A DNA stretch of 64,000 nt from UBA7957 sp965222695 (GCA_965222695.1 OZ244967.1:248001-312000), one strand, 5' to 3'. Shown: positions 43,568 to 53,204, counted from the first letter of the stretch. Program-made: numbers and translations. Notes: generated from the letters alone by a model not told the origin.

Positions 43568-44410
43568 TTATTTAAACCTGGCGATCATGTCTTTTATGCC
43601 GGGAATCGTGTGTACCTGGTACTCATGTGTCGGTTCAAAATTCTGCACGAGGGATTTAGAGGTTTCTCCGACGATAATGGTGAAGTAATACATCTCGTAC
43701 CCTGGAGCCACAACGCTGGGATGATAGCCCTTATCTATAATAAACGTGCTGCCGTGACGCACGTGATGGCATGGGCCGGATCCGCCGTCTTCCTGGTAGG
43801 CAAACTGTGCAGCGAATCCCTCGGGCGGGTTAAACCGGAATTGATAGACTTCCTGGAAACGGGTTTCGTGCGGCGGGTTTTCCGTATCGTGTTTATGAGG
43901 CGGAAAACCGGACCAGCCTCCGGCCCCCACCGTAAAGAGTTCGCTGACCAGCAAGCGGCCGTGCTTATCCGCGTTTTTCTGCCCCAGTATATGTTTGATT
44001 TTGCGATGCGTTTTTGTTTCATCCGAGCCGTATTGAACTATATCCACATCGTCCGAACGAATCGCAAAGGGTGCAAGTTTCTCATCGTAGCGACCACCGG
44101 CAATAAACAGTTCCACATCCGAGGTGGCTTTTATCTCGCACAAGGCGCCGACTGGTGCATAGACAGCGTTTGGGACTTTATCCCACAGATGATTGCGTAC
44201 CCCGATGTTCTCGAAAGTCTTGCCTTCGATCTCGATGTCGCAGTTTCCCGTGACCGGTACAATACAACTTTCATAACCGGCCAATTCGTACTGGTAGGAT
44301 TCACCGGCGGCGAGATTCACCCGATTAAAATAACAAAGCGGAACCATCGGGTTGTCTAGATCGACGATCGCCTGATTTTTATTGTCATAAGCCTCGATAT
44401 GTTTTGGCAT
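43568..44410 (-). CDS. Divergent IolB-type 5-deoxy-glucuronate isomerase family protein
   Basis: This 280-aa bicupin of the IolB family has the cupin metal motif GFPPHKHDTENPPHETRFQEVYQFRFNPPEGF, and then the GYHPSVVAPGYEMYYFTIIVGE segment. It is clearly more distant from standard IolB than the protein at 54228 (which keeps the LEETYYHRI and RGYHPYGVPHGY pattern). It may isomerise a related deoxy-sugar acid. It sits between the stand-alone IolC-like kinase and the class II aldolase in one operon. Confidence 0.82.
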   Translation of the reverse strand: MPKHIEAYDNKNQAIVDLDNPMVPLCYFNRVNLAAGESYQYELAGYESCIVPVTGNCDIEIEGKTFENIGVRNHLWDKVPNAVYAPVGALCEIKATSDVELFIAGGRYDEKLAPFAIRSDDVDIVQYGSDETKTHRKIKHILGQKNADKHGRLLVSELFTVGAGGWSGFPPHKHDTENPPHETRFQEVYQFRFNPPEGFAAQFAYQEDGGSGPCHHVRHGSTFIIDKGYHPSVVAPGYEMYYFTIIVGETSKSLVQNFEPTHEYQVHTIPGIKDMIARFK

Positions 44411-44446
44411 TTTAAATCCTCGATAAACGGATCGACCTGATCCGCA

Positions 44447-45427
44447 TTATGCTTTGTGGTGTTCGATAAAGGCGCTCAGCTGATCTCTCTCGGGAGTGGC
44501 GTCGCCACAGCCGATGCTTGCGACCACCATGGCCGCAGCTGCGGCTCCCTGTTCGGCGCTGTCGGGAATCGACCAACCGTCCAGCAACGCCGAAGAGAAA
44601 GCGGCGGCAAATGCATCTCCGGCACCGAAAGGCTTTACTGCATCGACTTCAAAGATATTTTGTCGGTGCTTAATGCCTTCTTTCGTAATGAGTACCGAAC
44701 CTTTGTCACCATCTTTGACTATAACCAGATTACCCACGCCCATCTCAAAGCAAACGGTGGCAATATCCTCTTCCGTGTTAATCGATTGATTCAACATCAC
44801 CGCGAATTCCTCCCGGTTGCCGATCAGAATATCGCTAAGCGAAGCCGCTTTTTTATACAGAAACCCAGCTTCCGGGTGATTGGTCCAGGAATAGGGGCGG
44901 TAGTCTAAATCCAACAATGTCACCGTACCGGCCGATCTGGCAGTCTGCAGGGCAAGTAAAGAAGCCTCACGGGACGGGCTGACGCTCAGGGCTGTGCCGG
45001 ATAAAATCAGCATCCGGCTGCCTGCGATGGCTTCAACCGGAATGTCATCCGGAGCAAGGCTCAAATCGGCGGCATTATTGCGGTATATTACAACCTCGCA
45101 ATTCTCAGGTTTTATTTCTGTTATTGCAAGACTGGTTCGACTGTCGCTTTTATCAATGCGAATCGCTGAAGTATCTACACCATGGTGTTTGAGATTTTCG
45201 ATGACATACCGGCCGAGCATATCGTCCGATATAACGCTGGATAGCGCAACCCTGCTGCCTAACCGAGCCATGCCTATGGCAATATTTGCAGGAGATCCTC
45301 CGACATGTTTCTCAAAACTCTCAACTTCCGAGAAAGACGTGTTGAATTGTTGCGCGTAGAAATCGACACCGGCCCGACCGAGGCAGACGGCGTCGTATTT
45401 ACGGCCAACAGGGGGGGTCAAAGGCAT
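44447..45427 (-). CDS. Stand-alone IolC-like sugar kinase (5-dehydro-2-deoxygluconokinase type)
   Basis: This 326-aa PfkB kinase resembles IolC: AVCLGRAGVDFYAQQFNT, HVGGSPANIAIGMARLG and the catalytic motif PFGAGDAFAAAF. It differs from the kinase half of the protein at 47316, which has VLGAGDAFMAGF, so the operon has two IolC homologues. The ATG at 45427 starts one base after the iolD stop (TAATATG). The substrate may be 2-deoxy-5-keto-gluconate or a related keto-sugar acid. Confidence 0.85.
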   Translation of the reverse strand: MPLTPPVGRKYDAVCLGRAGVDFYAQQFNTSFSEVESFEKHVGGSPANIAIGMARLGSRVALSSVISDDMLGRYVIENLKHHGVDTSAIRIDKSDSRTSLAITEIKPENCEVVIYRNNAADLSLAPDDIPVEAIAGSRMLILSGTALSVSPSREASLLALQTARSAGTVTLLDLDYRPYSWTNHPEAGFLYKKAASLSDILIGNREEFAVMLNQSINTEEDIATVCFEMGVGNLVIVKDGDKGSVLITKEGIKHRQNIFEVDAVKPFGAGDAFAAAFSSALLDGWSIPDSAEQGAAAAAMVVASIGCGDATPERDQLSAFIEHHKA

Positions 45428-45428
45428 A

Positions 45429-47291
45429 TTACTGGTAGGGTTGCTTTTTGCGTCCCGTCTCCTGCCATTGTTGACGCGCATCGACTACCGATGACTTGCT
45501 GGAGACTTCAGGGATACCGACCTGCCACCAGCTTCCGCCCTCCATCGATATGTCCGCGCGGGTTCTGAGTGAAATCAGGTAGGTTTTCGTGGCAGCGCGT
45601 GCGCGTTCCAGTGCGCCAGGCAGATCGTCAAGCTTGCTGATAGATTCCGTCTCCGCTCCCATCGCGGCTCCATGCGCTGCAAAATCTATGATCGGTGCGG
45701 ATTGCCCGGCCGAATATGTGCCGTCATCGAATAAATTATTAAACGAGTCGGCGCCGCAGTTGTTTTGCAGGCGGTTAATACAGCCAAATCCCCGATTGTC
45801 CAAAACCACGATAATGATTTTCTGCCCAAGCAGCACGGAGGTAAAAATCTCGGAATTCATCATCATATAAGTGCCGTCGCCGACAACCGCGTAGACTTCA
45901 GCTTCCGGGTCGGCCATTTTGACTCCGATGGCAGCACCCAGTTCATAGCCCATACAAGAGTAACCGTATTCGGAATGATAGGAGCGGGAATGCTCACATT
46001 GCCAGAGTTTGACGCCTTCTGATGGCATGGTTCCGGCCGCCACAACCAATACATCTTTTTTCGAATCCGCCGAATCGTCGATCAACTTTGTGACCTGCGC
46101 GTCACTGGGCGCTTCTTCGCCGGCGTAAGCGGTCGTTGCGGAGACGGTTTCGGCCCAGCTTTGTTTGGCGGATTCTATATGGTTAAGCCAGGATTCTTCT
46201 GATTCCCATGACTGCAATAGTGGAGCAAGTTCGTCCAGGGCGCGTTTAGCATCGCTGCGCAGAGCCATACCGCCGTGCTTGTGGGCGTCAAAGTGAGCCA
46301 CGTTGATATTGATTTGATCGACTCCCGGACGCGATACAACGGTTCGCGAGCCGGTGGTGAAATCGTTAAGACGTGTACCGATGGCGATAATCAGATCCGA
46401 TTTCTCCGCAAGTTCATTGGCGCTGGACGCACCGACGACGCCGATACCACCGACATTAAGCGTATCGCTATAGGGCATGGCGCCTTTGCCGGCCGAGGTT
46501 TCAGTGACCGGAATGCGATGCTCGCGTGCAAACGCCTGCAGTCGCTCGCATGCCTCGGCATAGTGAACGCCGCCCCCGGCGACAATCAGCGGCCTTTTCG
46601 CTTGCCGGATTCTCGCCGCGATCCGTGCCAGGGTTTCGGTATCCGCGCCGAGTCTCTCCCGATAATGAACGGTTTCGTTAAAAAAAGATAAGGGAAAATC
46701 ATAGGATTCTGCCTGAACGTCCTGCGGCAGACACAAGGTGACGGGACCGCACTTTTCCGCATCTGTCAACACTGACACTGCCCGGGGCAGAGAGGTAATA
46801 ATCTGTTGTGGCTTGGTAAAGCGATCGAAGTAGACGGATACCGGCCTCAATGTGTCATTGGCCGAAACCGTTGCGTCGTTCTGGAGTTCCAGTTCCTGCA
46901 GAACGGGTGCACCGGCTCTGTGCATAAAGACGTCGCCGGGTAAGAGCAGTACCGGTAATCGATTCACATGGGCCACTGCAGCGGCGGTCACGAGATTGGT
47001 CGCACCAGGCCCTATGGATGTACTGACCACCATCATTCGCCTGCGACGCATCTGCTTTGCGAAACCTATGGCTGCATAAGCCATACTCTGTTCATTTTGC
47101 CCGCGAAATGTCGGCAGCTGTTCCCGGTGTTGGTGCAGGGCTTCGCCCAGAGCCGGAACATTGCCATGGCCGAATATAGCCCATAAACCTGCGAACAGCG
47201 GGATTCTTTCCCCATCAATTTCGGTCTTCTGGGCGCAAAGGTACTTAACCAGTGCCTGTGCGAGAGTGAGTCTTACTGTTGTATTATCCAT
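45429..47291 (-). CDS. iolD: 3D-(3,5/4)-trihydroxycyclohexane-1,2-dione acylhydrolase
   Basis: This 620-aa thiamine-diphosphate enzyme opens the cyclitol ring in inositol catabolism. Three ThDP-fold domains are visible. The N-terminal catalytic-glutamate region is around RGQNEQSMAYAAIGFAKQM, and the ThDP-binding motif is VVGDGTYMMMNSEIF followed by VVLDNRGFGCINRLQ. The ATG at 47291 is used; the TTG three codons earlier is less likely. It follows the IolC fusion by about 24 bp. Confidence 0.94.
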   Translation of the reverse strand: MDNTTVRLTLAQALVKYLCAQKTEIDGERIPLFAGLWAIFGHGNVPALGEALHQHREQLPTFRGQNEQSMAYAAIGFAKQMRRRRMMVVSTSIGPGATNLVTAAAVAHVNRLPVLLLPGDVFMHRAGAPVLQELELQNDATVSANDTLRPVSVYFDRFTKPQQIITSLPRAVSVLTDAEKCGPVTLCLPQDVQAESYDFPLSFFNETVHYRERLGADTETLARIAARIRQAKRPLIVAGGGVHYAEACERLQAFAREHRIPVTETSAGKGAMPYSDTLNVGGIGVVGASSANELAEKSDLIIAIGTRLNDFTTGSRTVVSRPGVDQININVAHFDAHKHGGMALRSDAKRALDELAPLLQSWESEESWLNHIESAKQSWAETVSATTAYAGEEAPSDAQVTKLIDDSADSKKDVLVVAAGTMPSEGVKLWQCEHSRSYHSEYGYSCMGYELGAAIGVKMADPEAEVYAVVGDGTYMMMNSEIFTSVLLGQKIIIVVLDNRGFGCINRLQNNCGADSFNNLFDDGTYSAGQSAPIIDFAAHGAAMGAETESISKLDDLPGALERARAATKTYLISLRTRADISMEGGSWWQVGIPEVSSKSSVVDARQQWQETGRKKQPYQ

Positions 47292-47315
47292 AGTTTTCAA
47301 TATCGTTGTTTCGGT

Positions 47316-49244
47316 CTAGCCGTTATGAGCAGGTTGAATCGCCCGGTTCCGCCAGTAATCAATGACACGGCTGTAGTTTTCTGCAACCTGATCGATCAGT
47401 GCCGTATCGTCTATCTCCTGGCTTAGCCAGCGGCGTGCCGGTTTGGAAAATATACTACGCCCGACGGCAAAGCCTTTAACCTTATCGAGCCCCGCGTAAG
47501 CCATAAAGCTTTTTCCCAGGTCTTCGATCGGTGCATCCAGGCCGAGAATCACAACCCCATGGCAGTGCGGCGCGCGCTGTTCGATCAGTGTGAGTATTTG
47601 TTGCATGGTTGGACGGCTAAGCGAGGGCAGTTTCCACCAGTCCGGCCGGATTCCAAGATTGTAGAATCGCTCAACACTGCGCAGGATCAACTCTTCCCGG
47701 TCAAAGCTTCCATCCGGCAGAATGATCTCCAGCAAAAGTTCATGGCCGCTGGCGCAACAAGCGGAATAGAGATCCTGAACCCGCTCTTCCTGATTCGTGC
47801 GCAGGGAATCTGAATCATCGGGGCTGTAGTAGACCAGGCATTTTACGATCTGTTCCGCCGGCCAATGTAGCAGGCGGCTCCCGATACTGCCTCCGCCCTC
47901 AAACTCCAGCGGGTAGGATTTCGGAAGTTCAACCGGGCGGCCGATCCACCAATTTTTGCCGGTAGCACGGTTCAATGCATTCTGACCGAAGGTATCGTCA
48001 CACAATATGCCACTGTGGCCCCCTGAAATACCTGAGGCCGCGACCTGTTCCGTGGCCTTCAACAATAAGGATTTGAGGGCCGGCAGGCGGTCCGCCGGTG
48101 CATTGCATTGCTGCGCCATTTCCTCCAGCTGTATCCGGTGATCGAATGCGTGGATAAACAGGTCCGACCAACGCGGATTTTTCCGGGTGGTCACACGATG
48201 CAGATAATTCAGCTCCGCATCCCGGTCGGGGCGCGCAACGGTGTCACGGTGAGCAAGGTAATAATCCAATTCCGGCAAAGTCGGCATGGCGGGTGTACAG
48301 CCGTTGCGGGATACGACTATGGCGCCGCAGGCGTTGGCGTAGGTGAGCGATTGTTCGTGACCTTCATTATTGAGCCAGCCTCTGAGAAACCCTGCCATAA
48401 AGGCATCACCCGCACCCAGTACATTCAGAACCTCGACATTGACGCCCCTGACGGAGATGCCATCATCCAGATTGTCCGGAATCTCGCCTTCATACACGCT
48501 TGCACCGATAGCACCTCGTTTTAAAACCAGAGTTGCGCTTTGATTTATTGCCCGTATGGAACTCAGAGCTCGGAGTGTGTCTTCGCTGCCGCCGGCCATA
48601 TGAATCTCTTCTTCCGTGCCCACGATCAGATCGAACCAGGGTAAGAGTGCCTGAATATGCCTGGTCACGTTTTCGTCGGCTATAAACCGGGTTTCCCCGT
48701 CACCCTTGCCGGTCAGTCCCCATAGCACGGGCCGGAAATCTATATCCAGAACCGTTTTAAGCTGATTTTCCCGCGCGATTTTCAGGGCTTTTAAACTGCT
48801 CTTGAGCACTTTTTCGGTTGAAAAGTGAGTGCCCGTGATCAGCAGTGATTTGCTCGATGCAATATATGCCGGATCTATGTCGGATTCGTCGATTGCCATA
48901 TCCGCGCAGTTTTCCCTGTAAAACACCAACGGAAAAGTGTCTCTGTCTTTCAGGCCGAGAAAGACAAGCGCGGTCAGTCGATCAGGATCCGTGACGACGC
49001 ATCGGGTGTCGACACCTTCGTGTTGCAATTGTTCGCGAATAAAACGGCCGAGATGCTCATCGCCGACACGTGTGATCAAGGCGGATTTCAGCCCCATTCT
49101 GGCCGAACAGGCGGCAATATTGGTCGAAGATCCGCCAAGGTATTTTGCAAAGCTTGATACGTCTTCCAGCCGGCTGCCGTATTGCTGGGCATAGACGTCC
49201 ACACTTGAGCGCCCGATGCAGATAAGATCCAGCGAATTACTCAA
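47316..49244 (-). CDS. iolC: Bifunctional IolC: 5-dehydro-2-deoxygluconokinase fused to DUF2090 aldolase-like domain
   Basis: This 642-aa fusion has two parts. The N-terminal ~320 residues are a PfkB kinase (LICIGRSSVDVYAQQYGS, YLGGSSTNIAACSARMG, NVLGAGDAFMAGFLRGWL). The C-terminal ~310 residues form a DUF2090 TIM-barrel, with VKCLVYYSPDD, LLLEIILP, GVVILGLDAPIEDL and AVGRSIFSKPARRWL. In related proteins this second domain is regarded as the 5-dehydro-2-deoxyphosphogluconate aldolase. The start is probably TTG at 49244. It lies between the transporter genes and iolD. Confidence 0.92.
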   Translation of the reverse strand: MSNSLDLICIGRSSVDVYAQQYGSRLEDVSSFAKYLGGSSTNIAACSARMGLKSALITRVGDEHLGRFIREQLQHEGVDTRCVVTDPDRLTALVFLGLKDRDTFPLVFYRENCADMAIDESDIDPAYIASSKSLLITGTHFSTEKVLKSSLKALKIARENQLKTVLDIDFRPVLWGLTGKGDGETRFIADENVTRHIQALLPWFDLIVGTEEEIHMAGGSEDTLRALSSIRAINQSATLVLKRGAIGASVYEGEIPDNLDDGISVRGVNVEVLNVLGAGDAFMAGFLRGWLNNEGHEQSLTYANACGAIVVSRNGCTPAMPTLPELDYYLAHRDTVARPDRDAELNYLHRVTTRKNPRWSDLFIHAFDHRIQLEEMAQQCNAPADRLPALKSLLLKATEQVAASGISGGHSGILCDDTFGQNALNRATGKNWWIGRPVELPKSYPLEFEGGGSIGSRLLHWPAEQIVKCLVYYSPDDSDSLRTNQEERVQDLYSACCASGHELLLEIILPDGSFDREELILRSVERFYNLGIRPDWWKLPSLSRPTMQQILTLIEQRAPHCHGVVILGLDAPIEDLGKSFMAYAGLDKVKGFAVGRSIFSKPARRWLSQEIDDTALIDQVAENYSRVIDYWRNRAIQPAHNG

Positions 49245-49261
49245 GGAACCATACTCCCGGA

Positions 49262-50041
49262 TTATACAGTGCCACCGAGGCTACCTTCCAGATCGGCCAG
49301 TTCCTGGCCACCGGCCATTAGATCCTGCAACTCTTCCTGGGTTATTTCACCTCGCACGGCCGTACCCAGGGTTTTCCCCCGGTTAAGTACCGTGTATCGG
49401 TCACCAACCGACATTGCATGCCGGACATTGTGGGTAATAAAAACCACAGCGATGCCTTTTTTTCTGACCTGATCTATGGTTGCCAGTACATTGGATGTCT
49501 GGCGAACGCCCAATGCTGAGGTCGGCTCATCCAGTATGAGTACTTTGGCACCGAAATGAACCGCCCTGGATATGGCCACGGTTTGTCTTTCGCCGCCCGA
49601 GAGGGTGCCCACGGCCTGATCCGGTCCGCGCAGATTTATACCCATCTTGCGCATTTCTTCCATGGTGACTTCATTGGCTTTTTGATGATCGAAAAAGCGA
49701 AAGGGCCCGACTTTGCGGGTGGGTTCATTGCCCATAAAAAAATTTCGAGTGACCGACATCAACGGGATCATGGCAAGATCCTGATAAACGGTGGCGATTC
49801 CCGCATCGATGGCATCGCGCGGATCGTCAAAATCCAGCGGTTTACCTTCGAAAAAGATTTCACCTCTTGTGGGCTTGTGAACTCCGGACATGGTTTTGAT
49901 GAAGGTGGATTTGCCCGCGCCGTTATCGCCAAGCAGGCAATGGCATTCCCCCGGGAACAGGTCCAAAGAAACACCGGCCAGTGCAATCACAGAGCCGAAG
50001 TGTTTTTCAATATCACGCATTTCAAGAATCGGGTCCGACAT
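49262..50041 (-). CDS. Sugar/inositol ABC transporter ATP-binding protein
   Basis: This 259-aa ATPase has a single ABC domain (not the double-domain type of ribose importers). Walker A is GDNGAGKST, the signature is LSGGERQTVAISRA, Walker B is VLILDEPTSALG and the H-loop is VFITHNVRHA. It is one base from the permease stop and resembles FrcA/single-ABC sugar transport ATPases. It powers cyclitol uptake with its neighbours. Confidence 0.92.
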   Translation of the reverse strand: MSDPILEMRDIEKHFGSVIALAGVSLDLFPGECHCLLGDNGAGKSTFIKTMSGVHKPTRGEIFFEGKPLDFDDPRDAIDAGIATVYQDLAMIPLMSVTRNFFMGNEPTRKVGPFRFFDHQKANEVTMEEMRKMGINLRGPDQAVGTLSGGERQTVAISRAVHFGAKVLILDEPTSALGVRQTSNVLATIDQVRKKGIAVVFITHNVRHAMSVGDRYTVLNRGKTLGTAVRGEITQEELQDLMAGGQELADLEGSLGGTV

Positions 50042-50042
50042 C

Positions 50043-51167
50043 TTAGCGTTCCCCCGTGATCATGCGTCGAATATAGGTGTTGAGAATTACGGCTAACAGC
50101 AGTATGACGCCGAGAAACACCCTGAACAGCGAGCTTTCCACGCCTGCAAAAAACAATCCCTGTTGTACCACACCGAAGATAAGCGCACCCAGCGCGGCAC
50201 CGATCACCGAGCCATAGCCGCCGGTTAATAATGCACCTCCTATCACCACCGAAATGATGGCCTCGAATTCTTTAAGAACGCCGCGATCGGCGCCCGCCGA
50301 ACCGAACTCCATCACCTGGCAGGTTGCAAACACCGTGGCGCAAAATGCGGTCAGCATAAACATAAGAATTTTGACTCGATTTACCGGTACACCAACATAA
50401 CGTGCCGCTTGTGCGTCGCCGCCCGAAGCGTAAATCCAGTTACCAAACCGGGTCTTGGTCAACAGGATATGTCCGGCAATAATCAGTACTATGGCCCAAA
50501 TAATCAGCATCGGAATACCGTCGACTATGGGCTGCCCTTGTTTAGATCCGCGCTCAAAGGTATCGATAATACCCTTATCGCCCATCCACTGGAAAAATCC
50601 GGTAAATACCTTGCCGCCGAACAAGGGTGCCAGCCAGTCGCCTTCGGCTTCTTCGCGGATCCCCCCGATTATGGTCTTACGGGTAGTGGCAATCGCGGCG
50701 AAAATGGTGAGTCCGCGCAGTATGTAAAGAAAGGCCAGGGTGACGATAAAACTCGGCAGGCCGGTTTTGATCACCAGCCAGCCGTTTACCGCACCCAGTA
50801 ATACGCAGATGATAAAAGTCAGAATGATGGCCAGCCACATCGGCAGGCCAACACTGACTGACAGCAGAGCGATCAGTATGCCTGCAAATCCGATCATCGA
50901 ACCGACCGACAAATCGAACTCGCCGGCGATCATCAAAAGGCATGCGCCTACTGCAATGATCGCGAACTGCGCCGAAACTATCGTCCAGTTGATCACGCCG
51001 TCGATTCGGAACATGCCCGAATCGCTGGCGGTCAAGAAGAAGAACACAAAGACGAGAATCGTCCCGCAAATTCCGCCGAGTTCAGGTCTGATCAGTGATT
51101 GTCGAAAGCGTGATATTTCCTTTACGCGCTCGTCGCTCTTAACGCTCTTGCTGTCTGATTCTGACAT
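50043..51167 (-). CDS. Sugar/inositol ABC transporter permease
   Basis: This 374-aa inner-membrane permease of the BPD_transp_2 (ribose/xylose-type) family has about ten membrane segments. The conserved cytoplasmic segment is GAGADRGVLKEFEAIISVVIGGALLTGGYGSVIGAALGA. A longer loop (about residues 170-210) is hydrophilic. It is followed at one base by the ATPase gene and preceded by the binding-protein gene. Confidence 0.92.
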   Translation of the reverse strand: MSESDSKSVKSDERVKEISRFRQSLIRPELGGICGTILVFVFFFLTASDSGMFRIDGVINWTIVSAQFAIIAVGACLLMIAGEFDLSVGSMIGFAGILIALLSVSVGLPMWLAIILTFIICVLLGAVNGWLVIKTGLPSFIVTLAFLYILRGLTIFAAIATTRKTIIGGIREEAEGDWLAPLFGGKVFTGFFQWMGDKGIIDTFERGSKQGQPIVDGIPMLIIWAIVLIIAGHILLTKTRFGNWIYASGGDAQAARYVGVPVNRVKILMFMLTAFCATVFATCQVMEFGSAGADRGVLKEFEAIISVVIGGALLTGGYGSVIGAALGALIFGVVQQGLFFAGVESSLFRVFLGVILLLAVILNTYIRRMITGER

Positions 51168-51194
51168 TTCTGCCCCTCACACTCGATAAGGAAA

Positions 51195-52151
51195 CTAGCG
51201 GTATTCGCCAGCGTATTTCTCTACCAGTTTTAAACCGTCTTTGGTGACAAATCCCGGGCCGGAGTTAATGTTGTTACCCGGTAAAACACCGTATCGGTCG
51301 TAGTTGGTCAGCACGATAACAGGCAGGTAAGCCTGTAGAAACGGCTGTTGATCTATACCCCAGTTGATAACACCGCTTTTAATGCCTTTAACGATTTCGG
51401 AGCCCAGATCGAATGTACCGAAGTAGAGATCGCCGGCTCGCCCCAATTCATCCAATGCCAGCATGGTCGGATCGGCGGATGTCGGCCCCAAAGTCAGTAC
51501 CGCACCTGTGTCCGGATTGGCGCTGAGGTAAGCTTTGACCTTGTTTTTAATCTCGGCCGGGTCCTGCCCGGAATCGATCATCTGGTCACCCAGATCCACC
51601 CCCAGACCGTCGGCAAATCCCTGGCAGCGTTCGGTCGAGGACGGGCTGGAAATGTAGTGGTTAACGCACAGAAAGCTACCCACGCCGTCTTTTTTGGCTC
51701 TCTGCCCTGCGGCCAGGCCCGCGTCGTACTCGGGCTGACCGACATACATTAAAGCACCGACTTCAGAGGCTTGCTCGGGTGTTCCCGAATTGATAATAAT
51801 GACATTGATGCCTTGATCTACCGCGGATTTGATGGGACCACTCAACACATCGTAATCGGAAAGTGTCGTGATTATGCCGTTTGGTCCGGAAGCGGTGGCT
51901 TGCTCGATAATACGAGCCATATCCGCCAGATCACCCGTCGGCGGGTTACGATATTCGACCTCTACGCCCATCTGTTCACCCGCGAGACCAATACCGTTTT
52001 TTATCGTATTCCACCAGCTGTCCGAGTCCGGCGCGTGACTGATCAACACATAGCGTTCACCTTCAGCATAGGCTAAGGATTGCATGCCAAAGGTGAAAAC
52101 ACCGACCAAGGCCATTAGCGTTGACAAGAGAAGTTTGTTGATCGTTCTCAT
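51195..52151 (-). CDS. Sugar/inositol ABC transporter substrate-binding protein
   Basis: This 318-aa periplasmic binding protein of the ribose-binding type has a Sec signal peptide (residues 1 to about 28, TLMALVGVFTFGMQSLAYA). Two Rossmann-like lobes follow, with segments such as VLISHAPDSDSWWNTIKNG, NVIIINSGTPEQA and GTFDLGSEIVKGI. Position as first gene of the iol operon suggests inositol or a related cyclitol, but the ligand is not proven. Confidence 0.9.
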   Translation of the reverse strand: MRTINKLLLSTLMALVGVFTFGMQSLAYAEGERYVLISHAPDSDSWWNTIKNGIGLAGEQMGVEVEYRNPPTGDLADMARIIEQATASGPNGIITTLSDYDVLSGPIKSAVDQGINVIIINSGTPEQASEVGALMYVGQPEYDAGLAAGQRAKKDGVGSFLCVNHYISSPSSTERCQGFADGLGVDLGDQMIDSGQDPAEIKNKVKAYLSANPDTGAVLTLGPTSADPTMLALDELGRAGDLYFGTFDLGSEIVKGIKSGVINWGIDQQPFLQAYLPVIVLTNYDRYGVLPGNNINSGPGFVTKDGLKLVEKYAGEYR

Positions 52152-52186
52152 ATCTTCTTTTCCTCCACATTATTTTTGGTAAGAAC

Positions 52187-52212
52187 GAATACATAAAAAA
52201 GAACGTGTATTC
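52187..52212. promoter_or_regulatory. Inverted repeat between the divergent iol operons
   Basis: GAATACA (52187-52193) and TGTATTC (52206-52212) are exact reverse complements separated by 12 bp, in the AT-rich gap between the ABC operon and the RpiR gene. It is a plausible operator for the RpiR-family regulator; the long spacing makes it uncertain. Confidence 0.4.
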
Positions 52213-52239
52213 TGAAAATTATAGTATTAGAATAAATAT

Positions 52240-52251
52240 TATATTGCAAGA
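52240..52251 (+). promoter_or_regulatory. 12-bp motif shared by two iol promoters (copy 2)
   Basis: TATATTGCAAGA is about 85 bp before the regulator start, identical to the motif at 40511-40522 in front of the IolE-like gene. The gap is shared with the divergent transporter operon. Confidence 0.4.
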
Positions 52252-52334
52252 ATGATTTAAAGGTGAAGGGCCGCGGTGGATGGATTCTGTTCTGATAGAA
52301 TCCACATCCGTTAAACCCGCAGATTGGAACAACT

Positions 52335-53204
52335 ATGCAAAATCTTCAGGCCCAAGATTTGAGTGCCTTACACAATCAAATTACCGAGCACTACCAGGAC
52401 CTCAGCAAGCGCTTGCAGGAAGTTGCCAACTATCTGATTGAAAACCCTCAATCGGTCGCGCTGGATACACTGGCGACCATCGCAGAGAATGCGGGCGTAC
52501 ATGCATCGACATTGATTCGCTTTGCCAATCACTTCGGATTTAACGGATTTTCGGACGTTCAGAAGCTATACAAGGATCAGCTGATCAGTAGCTCCGCGGA
52601 TTACGGCGAGCGGATTCGGATTCTGCAAAAAAAGCTGGGTGATAAAAGCGAGGTAACACCCGCTGACTTACTGGGCGAGTTCGCCGAAGCCAATATATTG
52701 TCATTAAAGCATTTAAACAGCCATATAGACCATGATGATCTGAATAAGGCGCTGGAGCTCATGGTAAAGGCCCAGACTATCTACGTTTGCGGGATACGCC
52801 GGGCCTTTCCCGTCAGCATGTACTTTGCCTATGCATTGAGTCATATGGGCGTCAGTAATCGAGCGATCGACGGTTTGGGCGCCATGCATTTCGAACAGGC
52901 CGGTTGCATGACCCCGTCAGATTTACTGATCGCGATCACTTTTCGGCCTTATTCGAAAATGACTCAGGACCTGGTCGCCAAGGCGCGCGAGCAAGGGGCC
53001 GGAATTATTTTAATGACCGATAGCAAATTATCGCCGGCCGCGGCATCCGCTGATTTGAGTTTTTACATCAAGGATGCGGAAGTGCGATCATTCCGGTCTT
53101 TAAATTCCAGTCTTTGCCTGGCTCAAACCCTTTGTATTGCGTTGGGATATGTGCGTGAGCAAGGGGGAAAGATACCGGCCGTTCTACATAATGAGGCAAA
53201 GTGA
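52335..53204 (+). CDS. RpiR/MurR-family transcriptional regulator (IolR-type)
   Basis: This 289-aa regulator has an N-terminal helix-turn-helix domain (LQEVANYLIENPQSVALDTLATIAENAGVHASTLIRFANHFGFNGFSDVQ) and a C-terminal SIS sugar-phosphate-binding domain (TIYVCGIRRAFPVSMYFAYAL, then SDLLIAITFRPYSKMT). RpiR proteins commonly repress inositol operons and respond to pathway sugar phosphates. It is divergent from the ABC operon and directly abuts iolG. Confidence 0.9.
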   Translation: MQNLQAQDLSALHNQITEHYQDLSKRLQEVANYLIENPQSVALDTLATIAENAGVHASTLIRFANHFGFNGFSDVQKLYKDQLISSSADYGERIRILQKKLGDKSEVTPADLLGEFAEANILSLKHLNSHIDHDDLNKALELMVKAQTIYVCGIRRAFPVSMYFAYALSHMGVSNRAIDGLGAMHFEQAGCMTPSDLLIAITFRPYSKMTQDLVAKAREQGAGIILMTDSKLSPAAASADLSFYIKDAEVRSFRSLNSSLCLAQTLCIALGYVREQGGKIPAVLHNEAK

